A stretch of DNA of 64,000 bases from NCBI GenBank assembly GCA_017654735.1, contig JADPYG010000091.1, forward strand, positions 186,001 to 250,000. Reading direction: 5' to 3'. This document shows, in pieces, positions 36,401 to 47,432 of this stretch. Each line of letters begins with the position of its first letter. Position 1 is the stretch's first letter. Source of the stretch: Vishniacozyma victoriae (taxonomy: Eukaryota > Basidiomycota > Tremellomycetes > Tremellales > Bulleribasidiaceae). The notes beneath the pieces are model-generated. The model made no database searches. It was given only the letters and a program-made list of their open reading frames with translations, and was not told the DNA's origin. Position numbers and translations under genes: made by a program.

Positions 36401-39400
36401 GTGACGGGAGCAGGATGAGGTGGGGAAGGAGGGGAAGGAGGGGAAGGAGGGGAAGGAGGGGAAGGAGGGGAAGGAGGGGAAGGAGGAGGAAGACGTACAT
36501 CCATATCAGTAGCAAAGACCATAATAGACCCAGGATTGAATTCCTCAGGAATGACAATCTTGGCATATTCTCCACTCTCATTCTTTCCAACCCTAATTTC
36601 AGGTGTCTCAATTTCAATCAATTCGGAGGGGATTCCTTTGAATGTGGAGGTTGATTCTTTGAATTGAGGGATGTTAGTCTTGAGAGATGCTCCGAAGAGG
36701 TATGAGACTTTGGTTCGGGAGAGGGTGATTGGTTTGACTGGTTGTTAGCGATTCTTCTCATCTTGAGGTATTTTGGATAAGGGGACTCACCCCATCCTCG
36801 TCCTTGGAACCCTGGGAAGGCGGTATGTGCGATCAACATGTACCCCTTATGAGTAACCGGGTGAACTCGATGAACCATAATGTACTGCTTGTCAGTTTCC
36901 ATTCTTCACTTCCTCTGTCTGGAGAGGGACCGGTCGAGCTAACGCTCGAACACTAGGGACTCACCTCTCCTTCCTCATGTACATGACCTTCGGTAAACCC
37001 GTTACTCATCATTTCCGTATGTAAATGGTTAAGCACCCGTTTAACCTTTCCAATACCCCCTTCTCCTGTCTCATTGACCTCGTACATTCGATTATCAGTC
37101 ACGAGATTGAGTAACTTGGGGTACAAATCATCGAATCCCTTGTTGGAACCTAGAGCGGCTCGAGTGAACGTAACGAGAGCACCGGTGGATAGAGCATCTT
37201 CAGCAGTTCGTTTATCGTTTGGAGTCTCGTTGTCGTGTGTGACGTCGTAGAATACTGCGTGGGGAGCTGAACCTTGGTGAGGGGTAACGACACATGGTCG
37301 AGGAGCTCCTTTTCCGTAAAGCGAGGGGAGTTCTTCGGTGGATGAGAGGCAGGATTCGTCCATTGATCCAATGGGTTTACCGACACCGAATCGGTATAGT
37401 CTATCATCAGCTTTACACATAACGCGAGATGACGGAAGGACTTACAGTCGGGCAAACTCCTTGACATCATGTCCATTATAAGCCTCCCTAACCAAACTAT
37501 TAATTCCCAACTCTCTAACAAACTTCAAATCCATCTGATCACTTCCCGAGAAAAGCTCGGCCATGATGTACAAATTCGGATTAACCCGTCGTCCAGCATC
37601 AATAATCGCAACACCAACATGTAGAGGGGTGGAATGACAGTTATCAAGTCGGAATCCATCAAAGGCGCCGGCGAGAGTTTCGGCGTATTTAGTCATGTGG
37701 TCCCATAACCATGGATTATCCTCTGGGCCTTTTCCGTATCGTAGTTTGACACAGTCGCCCCATACGATGACTTCTCGTCGGAGGTATGCTTTGGATGGGT
37801 ATTCGGCAAAGTTCTTGAGTGGGTCGGCACCCCACATCCATCCGTTGTTGGCTAGCATCAAGGCGGAAGCGGGTTGTTTGGCAGTAGTAGCATTTTGGGG
37901 TAGGCGGGTGAAATAAGGCTCGACCAATGGTGAGCTGTCGTCAGCGCTGTTACAGGGTGAAAGGCTCGAACGGAGTGAGAGCGTGAATGAATCAGGATGG
38001 TATGATAAAGGGTGTCACGAAGTAAAGGGGCAGAAACTCACCCCTCACTAATCTCCCCCATCCTGGGCCCCCCAGCATCCAACCTAGTATACTTCAGCCT
38101 ATCCACAACCTGACTCTTGGCAGCCTTAACATCATCATTGCACTCGGCATAAAGATCCACATTAAGCACGTCAACAACTTTACCCCACTTGGAAGCGAGG
38201 TTGGTCGAATCATCTCCAGGGTAAGCGGCAGTGATGAATCCAGCGGCAGAAGCAGCATTTGCTTTGGTGCAGAATCGTCCAGACCATGCTCGGTAATTTT
38301 CAATGAGACCAGGTGTGGATTTAGCAATCTGAGCGAGTTCCTCGGTGGTCTTGCCTTGTACGGGTTCACCGGACCATTGAACGGGTTTACCAGATTCTAG
38401 GACTTTGGCGACTTCCTGAACGGAAGACTGGGTGTCGAAGACGTAGAATTGCCAGATCTTGACACTGTCGATAGCGGATTCGACGTGGGGGATGAGCTGA
38501 TCCAAGTCGGCTTGAGAGTTGAGGCTGGTTGGGACACCTAGGGAAGGGAGTTTGGCTGAGATATCAACTAGAGCATTCTCGAGCTCGACGGCGGGTGTCA
38601 AATGGGGGGTGTTGTGTGCAGAGTAACCTGTTAGTTAGCTCAGCCTCAATCCATGTAAAGCAGCTTACCAGCTTCGGGGTGTTCAACGAGATAAGGAGAA
38701 TCATAGGCGATATGGTTCAAGACCACATCGGTGACTCCTCCCAAGCCGTATTTCTCCTTGGCCAACTTCAAGACTTTTCCAATTTCTGCAAATCCTCCAT
38801 CCTTTGCCTCTTTGTCGATCAAGATGGCGTTATCAAAGACCAACTGATCAGAGATCGAGTAAGGACTTCCACTAGCTCCCCTTTGCTGTAAAGGAGCCCA
38901 ATGAAGCATATTATATCCCCTCTTGCTAGCTTCCGAGAAGTGGGCTTCCCAATCACTAGTCTTGCCCATCCATTTTGCCAATACAGATAAAATGGTAAGA
39001 GTGTCGAGAGTAAGGGCGGCGTTGTGAGGTAAAATGGCTCCTGAAGATTCATCGTGGAGTGGGTTGGAAGGTGTGATGGCGGGAGGGAAGAATGGAGTTC
39101 GAGCTGGGATGGAGATTATCGGGTCAACGTTGAAATAACCTTTTCGACCTTGAATCCGGCCTGAGGAAGTTGAGGAATCGTGTTCGACAAAGTAGCAGAA
39201 TGCTCCGGGTGCAGAGATTGCCAAGTCGACGTGGACAGGTCTGTTGTCAGCTATCCACACTACATCGAGGGCGTCTTGAGAGACAGAGAGAGAACGGGCA
39301 GAAGGGGACTCACTTGCTGACGTCCGAAGGCAATTTCCTTTCTTTCCAATCACCCCTCTTGAACTCTCCTCCATTCATCGGGAAATCCGTCTTGAGCGTA

Positions 39401-39880
39401 CCATTGAGTGTACAAGGTGTTCCAGGCCTCATACTCAATCTTAAGACATATGGTCGGATTGGGGCAGGTAATCGAACATACTACCCGTCAGCCATTTCAC
39501 GCGTCAGGTCCTCTTTGTTGCAGCGTCGAAGAGAGGGAGAAAGGAAAAAGACATACAGATTTAGCCTCATCAGGTCCACCATCATCTTCCAACCATAATT
39601 CCCATACTTGTACCGGTTGACCGTCAGATCCAGAAGAGAAGAAAGCGATAGCTTCATCTTGTGGGGTTTTCGGAGTCTTTACTCCGTTGGTCGATCCATT
39701 GGTAGATTTGCCATTGGATTTGGGCATTTCGATGGATGTGGGAGGGGCTGCTTTGGGAGTAGAAGTGGGTTCGACAGGTGCAGCAGCTGCTGGTGTAGTG
39801 GTTGAAGGAGTAGAAGATTGCTTGGGTTCATCTTTAACGAGAGCCTTTGCTGCTTTCTTTACTTTATCCTTGATAGCCAT
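33493..39880 (-). CDS. GDB1: Glycogen debranching enzyme (4-alpha-glucanotransferase / amylo-1,6-glucosidase)
   Basis: Bifunctional enzyme that moves maltotriosyl units and then hydrolyses the remaining alpha-1,6 branch of glycogen. The gene is about 6.4 kb with some fifteen introns, several unusually long. The start is at 39878-39880 ([20 protein letters not shown], then a disordered Thr/Pro/Ala stretch). N-terminal half: [40 protein letters not shown], the GH13-type core [19 protein letters not shown] with the nucleophile Asp in RLDNCHS, and [11 protein letters not shown] with the acid/base Glu. C-terminal (GH133) half: [56 protein letters not shown] and [20 protein letters not shown]. The protein ends near MHKIGQEA. 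The intron at 36033-36170 has a GC donor. No catalytic motif is missing. Confidence 0.92.
36422..36484 (+). repeat. Intronic minisatellite, 9 bp x 7
   Basis: Seven perfect tandem copies of ggggaagga inside the 204-nt GDB1 intron 36295-36498. On the sense (minus) strand it is tccttcccc, a pure pyrimidine tract. The run is likely to vary in copy number and adds a polypyrimidine stretch in the donor half of the intron. Confidence 0.9.
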
Positions 39881-40398
39881 CTTTGTTTTTCGTGTATAAA
39901 GGAGATGGTTGGTGGTTGAAGAAAGGAATGTAGATTACAAAAGGATAGATAGGTGAGAGAGTACGTGGATGGGTTGAATGATTAATTTCTGAGAACTGAG
40001 AATTGGAACTGTCTGACCTGATTCCAGTTGGTTCAACCATGAATTCAGGGGTTGGGTGACGCACGGGGCTTAATCTCAGGGTTGAACGGATTGTAAGGGG
40101 TAAAGGGGCAGTTAGGGGAATTACTAATAGAGCTATAATACCCTTTCGATCGAGTTGCTAATAAGTATTAGCAATTCAAGCGAGATATTCCTAATGCAAC
40201 GTGCCTGGCCCTTTAGTACCATGGTCCTCCAACGCTTGACTTTGGACATCTAACCGACATTCAGACAACGATACGCGAGTGCGAGTACGAGTACGGACAT
40301 CAGGCCCAAGCCATACAAGAACAGTACACACTGGTCGAGCGATTATCAAGGAATCTGCCTCAATCCACGACCAACGAGAAGCTCGATCAGTCGATAAG
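39881..40398. promoter_or_regulatory. Divergent intergenic region GDB1/BSP peptidase, 518 bp
   Basis: Holds both promoters. A repeated tgcgagt/cgagtacgag run (about 40273-40295) precedes the plus-strand gene. An in-frame ATG at 40279 would extend that protein by 40 residues but gives a non-conserved Arg/Thr-rich leader. Confidence 0.4.
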
Positions 40399-41445
40399 AT
40401 GCCGTCCCTCTCTAGACTGTTACAGAAACTCACTACCTTCCCCGACCAACAGCAACAGCAACAACCACTGTCCTATGAATCCCACCAAGCACCGCCATCT
40501 CAAGATCTAACCTTTCATTACCTCTCGACACCACTTCCACTACACAACACCGGATACCCAGCTATCAAGGATACCCCCTCCCCCGCCTCTCACCCAATCG
40601 CAATCCCACCTTCCACACTCCTCTTTACTCTCACCCACCCTCATCCTAACTCCTCTACATCGACGCAATTCTTCCTACATTGCCTCCCTGATCCTATTGG
40701 ATTCCTACATCATTGTGTTGTTCAAATCATCTCCTACCTCTCGCCAACCTTCCCACAAGCACCGAGGTACAGACATCAATCCATCACATTATTACTCGAC
40801 CCGCACTATGATGGGTTGGCAGCTACTTCAGGAGGTCAGATTAGGATGTCACTCCAATGGGTCGATAATGTCAAGAAATCAGTGGAACAAGGGAGAGAGA
40901 TTGAAGATGCGACAAAAGAATTCAAGGGAGTGCTATTACATGAATTGACTCATGCGTTACAACATGATGGATTTGGGAGTACGCCCAGTTGGTTTACCGA
41001 GAGTATAGCGGATTGGATTAGGTTGAGGAATGGATTAGGACCTAGGCATTGGAAAAAGGCTGGAGAGGGGGATGCAAATAAAGGGTATGAGACGGGATAT
41101 GATGTTGGAGCATGGTTTTTGGATTACCTAGTGGGCGAAGGGGTCGTAGGAGGTGTCGACTACACTCCATCTCAATCTCAACAATATCTTAACGGTAATG
41201 GACCAACTTCAACACAACCCCAAGCGCCTATGCCTACGCAATATAACGCACCTCCAGCAAATCATACTTCCCCATACCCTAAACCAAGACCTACCAAACC
41301 ACGACCAAGACCCCCTATCCCAGAGTTAATACGTACGATGGACGCTAGATTAGAATATGAGAGATGGGATGAGAGGTGGTGGGAACAGATGGCAGGTGCG
41401 CCAATTGAGGTATTGTGGAGGGAGTATTTGGATTATTATTCGTAG
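40399..41445 (+). CDS. Basic secretory protein (BSP) family zinc metallopeptidase-like protein
   Basis: Intronless, 348 residues from the ATG at 40399 (MPSLSRLLQKLTTFPDQQQQ). The core matches the plant and microbial basic secretory protein family: ITLLLDPHYDGLAATSG, IRMSLQWVDNV, FKGVLLHELTHALQHDGFGS, WFTESIADWIRLRNG and GYETGYDVGAWFLDYLV. HELTH at residues 181-185 is the zinc motif, with a third ligand expected in the following ESIADW helix region. An insert rich in Pro/Gln (about residues 260-310) interrupts the C-terminal part before LIRTMDARLEYERWDERWWEQ. No signal peptide is evident, unusual for a family named for secretion, so it may be cytosolic or exported another way. Confidence 0.8.
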   Translation: MPSLSRLLQKLTTFPDQQQQQQPLSYESHQAPPSQDLTFHYLSTPLPLHNTGYPAIKDTPSPASHPIAIPPSTLLFTLTHPHPNSSTSTQFFLHCLPDPIGFLHHCVVQIISYLSPTFPQAPRYRHQSITLLLDPHYDGLAATSGGQIRMSLQWVDNVKKSVEQGREIEDATKEFKGVLLHELTHALQHDGFGSTPSWFTESIADWIRLRNGLGPRHWKKAGEGDANKGYETGYDVGAWFLDYLVGEGVVGGVDYTPSQSQQYLNGNGPTSTQPQAPMPTQYNAPPANHTSPYPKPRPTKPRPRPPIPELIRTMDARLEYERWDERWWEQMAGAPIEVLWREYLDYYS

Positions 41446-42164
41446 CTATAACTACTTCAGTTCCGGGCGGGTAAGGGTAGGAGACAAGATTGTAATATAG
41501 AAGCAGCACACATTGTACATTATCACATGCATTCAGAAGACTACCATATCAACCCGGTGGTAAATGATCAATTCGTCGCTCAGCACAGTCCGTGTATTAT
41601 ATTGCGGAAGTCCAAGACCCTACTAGGCATGACTTAGTCGGCAACACGGGTCGATGTATTATACAGACCTAGCGATACAGTATCTGGACCGTTACTGATA
41701 AGAATGGCACTAAGGCTAAAGCGCAAGGTATCGCAGACCTGAGCTACCCGGCTTTCGTCTAGCTCACTTTATCACTTCCTTGGTATATCCACAACTAGTT
41801 CAAACCCAGGTCTCACTATCACGCAAACAGGCGAGAGTGAAGTAAGTTGAGTATACGTATCAGTGCCGGTAACACAGACTGAGACTAGGTGGCGAGATCA
41901 TTTTGAAGACTGAGAATATGTGGCACCCTTCCTTCATCATCCATCGACGCCTCTCCATGATCCCACACCGCTCATAAGACTGAACGAGTCACTTCCGTAC
42001 CTCCTCAGTGGGTCAGTAGCAACAAAAGAAGTGGGAACAAACGTGAACAGCAACGCAACTCGCCGCAAGGGCCAAAACAGTCTCGTACCAATACATCCCT
42101 AATATACCAGGACCATCGATACCAGCTTCCAAACCCAACTCGATTTCCAATCCATATAATGAGC
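41446..42164. other. Convergent intergenic region, 719 bp
   Basis: Lies between the 3' ends of the BSP gene (+) and the eL42 gene (-). It is long for a convergent spacer here. Reading frames are short and without domains. No tRNA-like fold was recognised. Confidence 0.35.
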
Positions 42165-43054
42165 TTAGAAAGAGATGGCGGCACCTCGCTGACGGCTGTG
42201 TAAGCTCATTCAATAAAGAGAGATATGGATATGAACTTACCTGCTTCTTGTCTCCACCGAGCTCGAAGTGCTTGGTTCGCTTTAGGACGAGCTGGTGCTT
42301 GACCTTGCAGACTGTGCATTCGAGACGTAGGACAACCTTCTTGGTCTGTGGGAGGGAACGAGCATCATCGAGTGTAGCGAGATGAGCGAGTAGATCCAAG
42401 TAGGGCGATTAGGCAGGATCGAATGGAGGTGTAGGTAGTATCGTCAAGGATGGCGAGATCGTCGAGATGTTGAGTGATAGCGACGTGTGTGGAGGCAGGT
42501 TGATAGGTAGATGAGTTGTTAGGCAATTGGAAGAACATAAAGAGACGTAGTAGGTAGGATAGGTCGAGCAAAGAAGAGAATATGATCAGCTATGACCTAG
42601 ACAGTGGACAGGGGACATACGGTCTTGGCCTTCTTGTGGAAAACGGGCTTGGTCTGACCTCCGTAACCGCTCTGCTTTCCTGCTGGTCAGTACTGTTCTC
42701 GATGATAGGTTCCCATTCTCCGAGGATATCCTCCAGCAAGCCTCTCATCGATCCTCTTCTACTTCCTGTATACCACTGCTCCCTTGATGATGCTCTTCTC
42801 GCTGCCCATACACTATGCCGTCTCCATTCGCTATCGCTCACATCGACATCCCTCACTATCACTCATACCCGTCCTCACTATCGCTCGATCCCCTCGCTGT
42901 TGCTCGACGTAGTAAACTTACGGTCATATCGCCTCTTTCCCTGTGCGGCCAAAGAGTCCTTTCCCTTCTTGTACTGGGTAACCTTATGGGGGGTGTGCTT
43001 CTTGCAGACCTTTCCCTTACAGTAGGTTCGTCGAGTCTTTGGGATGTTGACCAT
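42165..43054 (-). CDS. RPL42: Ribosomal protein eL42 (L44/L36a)
   Basis: Zinc-binding protein of the 60S subunit near the E site. The start is at 43052-43054 ([20 protein letters not shown]). Exon 1 ends within RRYD|R at 42922. Exon 2 carries [19 protein letters not shown] and the next exon [20 protein letters not shown] and [14 protein letters not shown]. The last tiny exon encodes RGAAISF and stops at 42165; it is found by using the acceptor ccgtcag and matches the conserved KGAALxF end. The four zinc Cys (CKGKVCKK and CTVC) are present. Two introns are long, about 250-270 nt, typical of ribosomal protein genes, but I see no box C/D or H/ACA snoRNA in them. Pro in KPVFHKK is the residue often changed in cycloheximide-resistant yeasts. 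Confidence 0.9.
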
Positions 43055-43500
43055 TGCGAGTAGGTGTACTTGACGGTTAAAGGAAGAGAATAGACCTGGT
43101 CGTGTAGAGAGGGACCTTGGGGCGGAGGTAGAGTGCCTCTTTTGGAAAATGGTTTCGGTTTGTTATAATTCCGCGAAACTCCGATTACATGCACCAAGTG
43201 AATAATAAAACGTGGATTTAATATAATTAATCCCAATATTCGAAACTGGTACTAGATCACTCCTCTCTTCCCTCGCTGAGTACAGTCTCTTTATCCTACA
43301 AGTCATCGAGTAAGTCATAAACCATATCTACAAGCGGGAGGTCGTCAAGCACGGAGGATAAGATGGATGTAAGGATGACTATGTGGGAAGAGAAGGATTA
43401 GGCATATGGAAAGGAAGACGACAGTGTAGATGGACAGAGGAGGGATCGGACGATACGATGTACATGTACATGGAACTGACCTATAGCCAATCTCGCCAGA
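43055..43500. promoter_or_regulatory. Shared divergent promoter of eL42 and uS13 genes, 446 bp
   Basis: Head-to-head ribosomal protein genes. A perfect 12-bp palindrome (tgtacatgtaca) lies at 43459-43470. The bases just before the uS13 ATG (aactgacctatag ... ctcgccag) look like intron 3' ends, so a leader intron is possible. Confidence 0.5.
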
Positions 43501-44387
43501 ATGTCGTTCGCACCCCCCGAGTCTCACCAGCAATTCCAGGTTAGTCATATACAAGAAGGGATAAGGACGGAGCTGATCTAGTTCCTTTAAAAACGATCCG
43601 GCATACCATCTCACATTATATTCTACTCCACTACCTATATTCGTCTCGCTACAACCAATCCCACTCGCATCACTCATCTCGCTACGCTCGATTCGTAATG
43701 CTCGCTTGAACCCAACAGCACATTCTCCGTCTCCTCAACACCAACGTCAAGGGTGGAGGAAAGATCATGATCGCCTTGACCGAGATCAAGGGTGTTGGAC
43801 GACGATACGCCAACTTGGTCTGCAAGAAGGCTGATGTTGATCTCAACAAGCGGTAAGTCTAGCCCGGAGGGCGTGTGTGTCAGGATGGCGGTAGTCAGGT
43901 ACTCGGCTTGGATCGATGCTGGCTGCTGCTGTCTCGTCATCTCACGCCCAGCTCGCTTCGCTCACTAGGCGCATGCTGATGCGTAGTGCCGGAGAACTCA
44001 ACTCCGATGAGCTCGAGCGAATCGTTACCATCATGCAGAACCCAGCTCAGTTCAAGATCCCCGAATGGTTCCTCAACAGGCAACGAGATATCACTACCGG
44101 CAAATCCGGACATTTGCTATCTAACGTCATCGACCAGCAGATGCGAGCCGATCTCGAGAGGCTTAAGAAGATCAGGTCTCACCGAGGTTTGAGGCATCAC
44201 TGGGGATTGAAGGTTCGAGGTCAGCACACCTGTACCACGTATGTCTTTTTTCCATTCGTCCTCTTTCTCATCTACCCTTCTTCATTTCCCTTTCTCTCCA
44301 TTCATCACCCATCCCAAATGCGCAGAGACACTCGCTGACATACCCAGCGGTCGACGAGGAAAGACCATCGCTGCCAAGAAGAAGTAG
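43501..44387 (+). CDS. RPS18: Ribosomal protein uS13 (S18)
   Basis: 40S head protein that contacts the 60S subunit and P-site tRNA. Exons 43501-43539, 43719-43852, 43987-44238 and 44348-44387 give 154 residues, the normal length. The sequence reads [113 protein letters not shown] and [17 protein letters not shown]. The helix-two-turn-helix and basic tail are complete. Introns 1 and 2 each carry a CTCGCT-type motif near the acceptor. Confidence 0.95.
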
Positions 44388-44720
44388 TGTGGGTTTCCTG
44401 GTTCTAGATTGGTCATGTGTAGGCTATTTAGGTGTTGATGCACGACTTTCTCCACTGCCGTCTGATTCTGGTCATGGGGATGTTACTGACAATGTCATCG
44501 TCACTCTACTAATCGCTCTTAGTCCAAGCTGACTCAGCTTGTATCCTTCGGGCTGTGGCGTGGGAAGAAGGATTGAAGTGGCTTACTTACCCACACAGTT
44601 TCAGGATGACTAAAGGACGCTCGTAGGTCTGCCCTGGACATGGTCAACAAGCTTTCTCAGTCGAGTCATCACTCGCTCTCGGTTATCAATCATTCTCGTT
44701 ACTAATCAAGATCAACAACG
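44388..44720. other. Intergenic, 333 bp
   Basis: Between uS13 and the first gene of the paralogous array, both plus strand. Should hold the uS13 terminator and the array gene's promoter. No gene was seen. Confidence 0.35.
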
Positions 44721-45929
44721 ATGTTGAATCTACCACCGAGACGCAAGAGAGTTGCATTCATCATGCCCCCCGATATGCTCGATGACGATGACGACCTATC
44801 AATCCAGCCCATTCGAGATGTCGCCCATCTCTCCGTTCCCGATACCCAAGAGGTACCTCAACGAGAGATTACCACTGCTCAAATTCCGAAAGAGGATCTA
44901 CCAGCTCACCAACCTCCCGCAATATCCTACTCGTCAATGACTGATTCACAACTACGACAAAAGATCGTCAAGATGACTCGAGATCAACTCGAACACGCTT
45001 TCATCATCAAGCTGTCCCGAACTCGTCAGCCATCCGATGAACAGACGACTTCTATTCTGAATGGACTTGACCTCACTCCGGTGCCCGTTCCATCCATTAA
45101 GCCAGTCAAATCGTTGGACGACCAGGTTCTGGATTTCGGAGTGCAGCTCAGGGAGTACGACACCGAGAAGGACGTCGTCAGGGCTACTGAATGTGGGGAG
45201 CTTTGTATGAATATCATCAAGAACATCCTTGCTGAGATACTTGGGGATGTGCGAGGTTCCTTTCAGTTGAAGAAAATCGATCTCGACGAGAGATATCAGC
45301 TGTGGCTGAACCGCCTGGATGCATTATACAATCTCGCAGATCTCTTGGGTGAATGCATCACCACGGCGGACAGGACTTGCTGGGCAGCTCATATGGTGGT
45401 AGAAGTGGGAAGCGCGATGGTCACCTTTGCTGCGGCAAGTACGAACGCCGGTCTCGCAATGACTCTGATGCAGTCGAGGCAAGTGATGGAAATGTCTACT
45501 TCGCTAAACACCTGTGTTGAGGATCTCAAGGAGCATATTCGGAAATTAGAAGGGGAAGGAGAAGAATTGGACGATCTCGGAACCGCCTATACCGTCGATC
45601 CAACATCGCATGGTGAAGACGAACCAAAGATGCCATTCACCAAGGAGAATGTAAACAGACTCTCAAGAGACGACAACTGCCGAGATCAAGGACAGCAGAC
45701 CCCTTCCGATAGTCCTTCACACTACCAAGATCATCACAGCGTGGTGTGTGACGATTTTACTACCGAAGGTGAGATTTTTCGAGCTGAAGCAATGGCTCGA
45801 TGGGTAGGGCTAGATTGGAATGGGGGGATTCATAAGATGATGATTATAGTGATGGCGAAATACTTTCTTACAATGGCGGTTATGAGTCGCCTTGGCATTA
45901 GGGTGTCACCACTAGGGATGGATGTATAG
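44721..45929 (+). CDS. Array gene 1: uncharacterised helical protein
   Basis: Intronless, 402 residues, family not recognised. An N-terminal region with an Asp run (MLDDDDDLS) is followed by MTDSQLRQKIVKMTRDQLEH, which aligns with array gene 2 (MTEIQVRRKMFSLTRSQLQS). A predicted helical bundle follows (residues about 140-260: CGELCMNIIKNILAEILGDV, YQLWLNRLDALYNLADLLGE, AAHMVVEVGSAMVTFAAAST), then an acidic linker and a tail. The order helix, L..QL..l..LS, proline-containing loop, helical bundle is faintly like Cut8/Sts1, the nuclear proteasome tether, but no signature residue confirms this. Lack of introns is unusual in this window. Confidence 0.55.
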   Translation: MLNLPPRRKRVAFIMPPDMLDDDDDLSIQPIRDVAHLSVPDTQEVPQREITTAQIPKEDLPAHQPPAISYSSMTDSQLRQKIVKMTRDQLEHAFIIKLSRTRQPSDEQTTSILNGLDLTPVPVPSIKPVKSLDDQVLDFGVQLREYDTEKDVVRATECGELCMNIIKNILAEILGDVRGSFQLKKIDLDERYQLWLNRLDALYNLADLLGECITTADRTCWAAHMVVEVGSAMVTFAAASTNAGLAMTLMQSRQVMEMSTSLNTCVEDLKEHIRKLEGEGEELDDLGTAYTVDPTSHGEDEPKMPFTKENVNRLSRDDNCRDQGQQTPSDSPSHYQDHHSVVCDDFTTEGEIFRAEAMARWVGLDWNGGIHKMMIIVMAKYFLTMAVMSRLGIRVSPLGMDV

Positions 45930-46319
45930 GATTGGAGAATACATGCGGATGACTAGTGTCAAACAGCAATATTATCATTTCTACGACAGCGTCGTTTCTT
46001 TCGCCACTCACTTCATGATACCAATCAAGCTTACTGCACATCCCACTGACGACTGATAGGTGACGCATGCTTCGGCTATTGCCGATCCTGGCAAAGGAGG
46101 TGAGGGAACGAAGGTGTGTAGTGGCGTATCCACACACTTTACAGCACGTCAGGGGACATTGACATTCGTGTTTGCCTCGACGAATCGAAGCTTCTCACCG
46201 AGGACTTTTGCTTCTCACCATCGCTCTCGGCGATTGATCATTGCTCATCCTCTCATTAATCGTCGATCATCGACCGCCATCGTAACTTCGAGTCGATTCC
46301 TAAACGCACGACGAGGAAG
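45930..46319. other. Intergenic, 390 bp
   Basis: Between array genes 1 and 2. C/T-rich sequence with repeated atcgtcgatcatcgacc-like words just before the second gene (46258-46275). No gene was recognised. Confidence 0.35.
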
Positions 46320-47432
46320 ATGCCCGAGACAGCAAAGATCGACGAGACGTCCATCGATACCACCACTGTACCAATGTCGACTGGTTCGGACATACCCACA
46401 TCCGTTCCAATGACCAATACCACTGAATTACCCAACCAGTCCCACAATCTACCAGCTCCAATCCCGCAACATCCGCCAATGACTGAAATTCAAGTCCGAC
46501 GCAAGATGTTCTCATTGACTAGGTCTCAACTCCAATCGATCATACTCCAACTATCCCAATCTACCCAGCCCGCAAATACGCCGGTATCCAAACTTGTGAC
46601 AGAAGCTTTTGCCACGGTGAAACGCATTCGCACGTTTCACGACGCCGTTGTCGCTGTCCAGACTCAATTGAACGGGTTCAAAACGAAGATGGAACTCACT
46701 GGTCTGATCGAATATGGCAAGGAAAGTATAAGGATCGTGGAGAAGGTAGTGGCAGCGGTGGTTAAGGAAGTGGAGAGGGTACTGAACAAGGGAGTGAATG
46801 GGGAACAGGGAGGGTTGCAAACATGGTCAAACGGCCTGCTTGCACTGTCGAAAATGGGCATCGCCTTGGCGACATGCACGATCAAAGAAGTCACACCTAC
46901 GGTCAAAAGACAAATGTACGACAGCATAGCCGAGGGCATGTTACAGCTCATACCAATTGTTTCCAGCTTCCAAGCCGGATTGACGCCTGGACAGATAGCT
47001 GCAACGTCGAAAGTACAATTTCGCGTGGTAAAGCCTCAAGAAGCATTGGAGAAGGATGGTACCAACAGATTCAGGATAGTGAGGGGAAGGATGGACGAAG
47101 TGTTTGGTCTGAACGAGTGGACAGTGATAATTCCGTCGATTGGTCCGACCGAAATCACTGCTGAGAATCTCGCCAAACTTTCTCCAGACTACAAGAATCG
47201 AGAAACCGAGTCTTTGACCGATTACGACTACGAATACCAATATGTTACGGACCAGCACGTCATCCCTCAAGAATCTATTGCAGTATGTTCGGAGTCTGAA
47301 CAAGGATCTTCGCGATACACGAAGCCGGAAAAGGAATGGGATGACTTTGAAGACGATGATTTGACAGGGACATGTGGGTTTCGATGGCCATGGCAGAAAA
47401 AGGTTTATCAGTACAGTGATGACGAGTGGTAG
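46320..47432 (+). CDS. Array gene 2: uncharacterised helical protein, paralogue of gene 1
   Basis: Intronless, 370 residues. A Thr/Ser/Pro-rich N-terminus precedes MTEIQVRRKMFSLTRSQLQS and IILQLSQSTQPAN, matching gene 1. The helical core GLIEYGKESIRIVEKVVAAV, LQTWSNGLLALSKMGIALAT and KRQMYDSIAEGMLQLIPIVS matches array gene 3 more closely than gene 1. A region with the words EVFGLNEWTVIIPSIGP follows, then a very acidic, Tyr-rich tail (LTDYDYEYQYVTD, WDDFEDDD) ending VYQYSDDEW. No membrane segment and no signal peptide, so it is probably cytosolic or nuclear. Function is unknown; a Cut8/Sts1-like fold is a weak guess. Confidence 0.55.
   Translation: MPETAKIDETSIDTTTVPMSTGSDIPTSVPMTNTTELPNQSHNLPAPIPQHPPMTEIQVRRKMFSLTRSQLQSIILQLSQSTQPANTPVSKLVTEAFATVKRIRTFHDAVVAVQTQLNGFKTKMELTGLIEYGKESIRIVEKVVAAVVKEVERVLNKGVNGEQGGLQTWSNGLLALSKMGIALATCTIKEVTPTVKRQMYDSIAEGMLQLIPIVSSFQAGLTPGQIAATSKVQFRVVKPQEALEKDGTNRFRIVRGRMDEVFGLNEWTVIIPSIGPTEITAENLAKLSPDYKNRETESLTDYDYEYQYVTDQHVIPQESIAVCSESEQGSSRYTKPEKEWDDFEDDDLTGTCGFRWPWQKKVYQYSDDEW

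Noticed and set aside
36040..36621. 193-codon minus-strand frame with a PPSPPSPPS repeat
   Set aside because: The proline repeat is translation of the intronic 9-bp minisatellite; the flanking conserved GDB1 sequence is recovered only if this intron is removed.
42165..43054. snoRNA genes in the long introns of eL42, uS13 and uL4
   Set aside because: Ribosomal protein introns often host snoRNAs, but I found no box C (RUGAUGA) paired with box D (CUGA) at plausible spacing, nor an ACA-tailed double hairpin.
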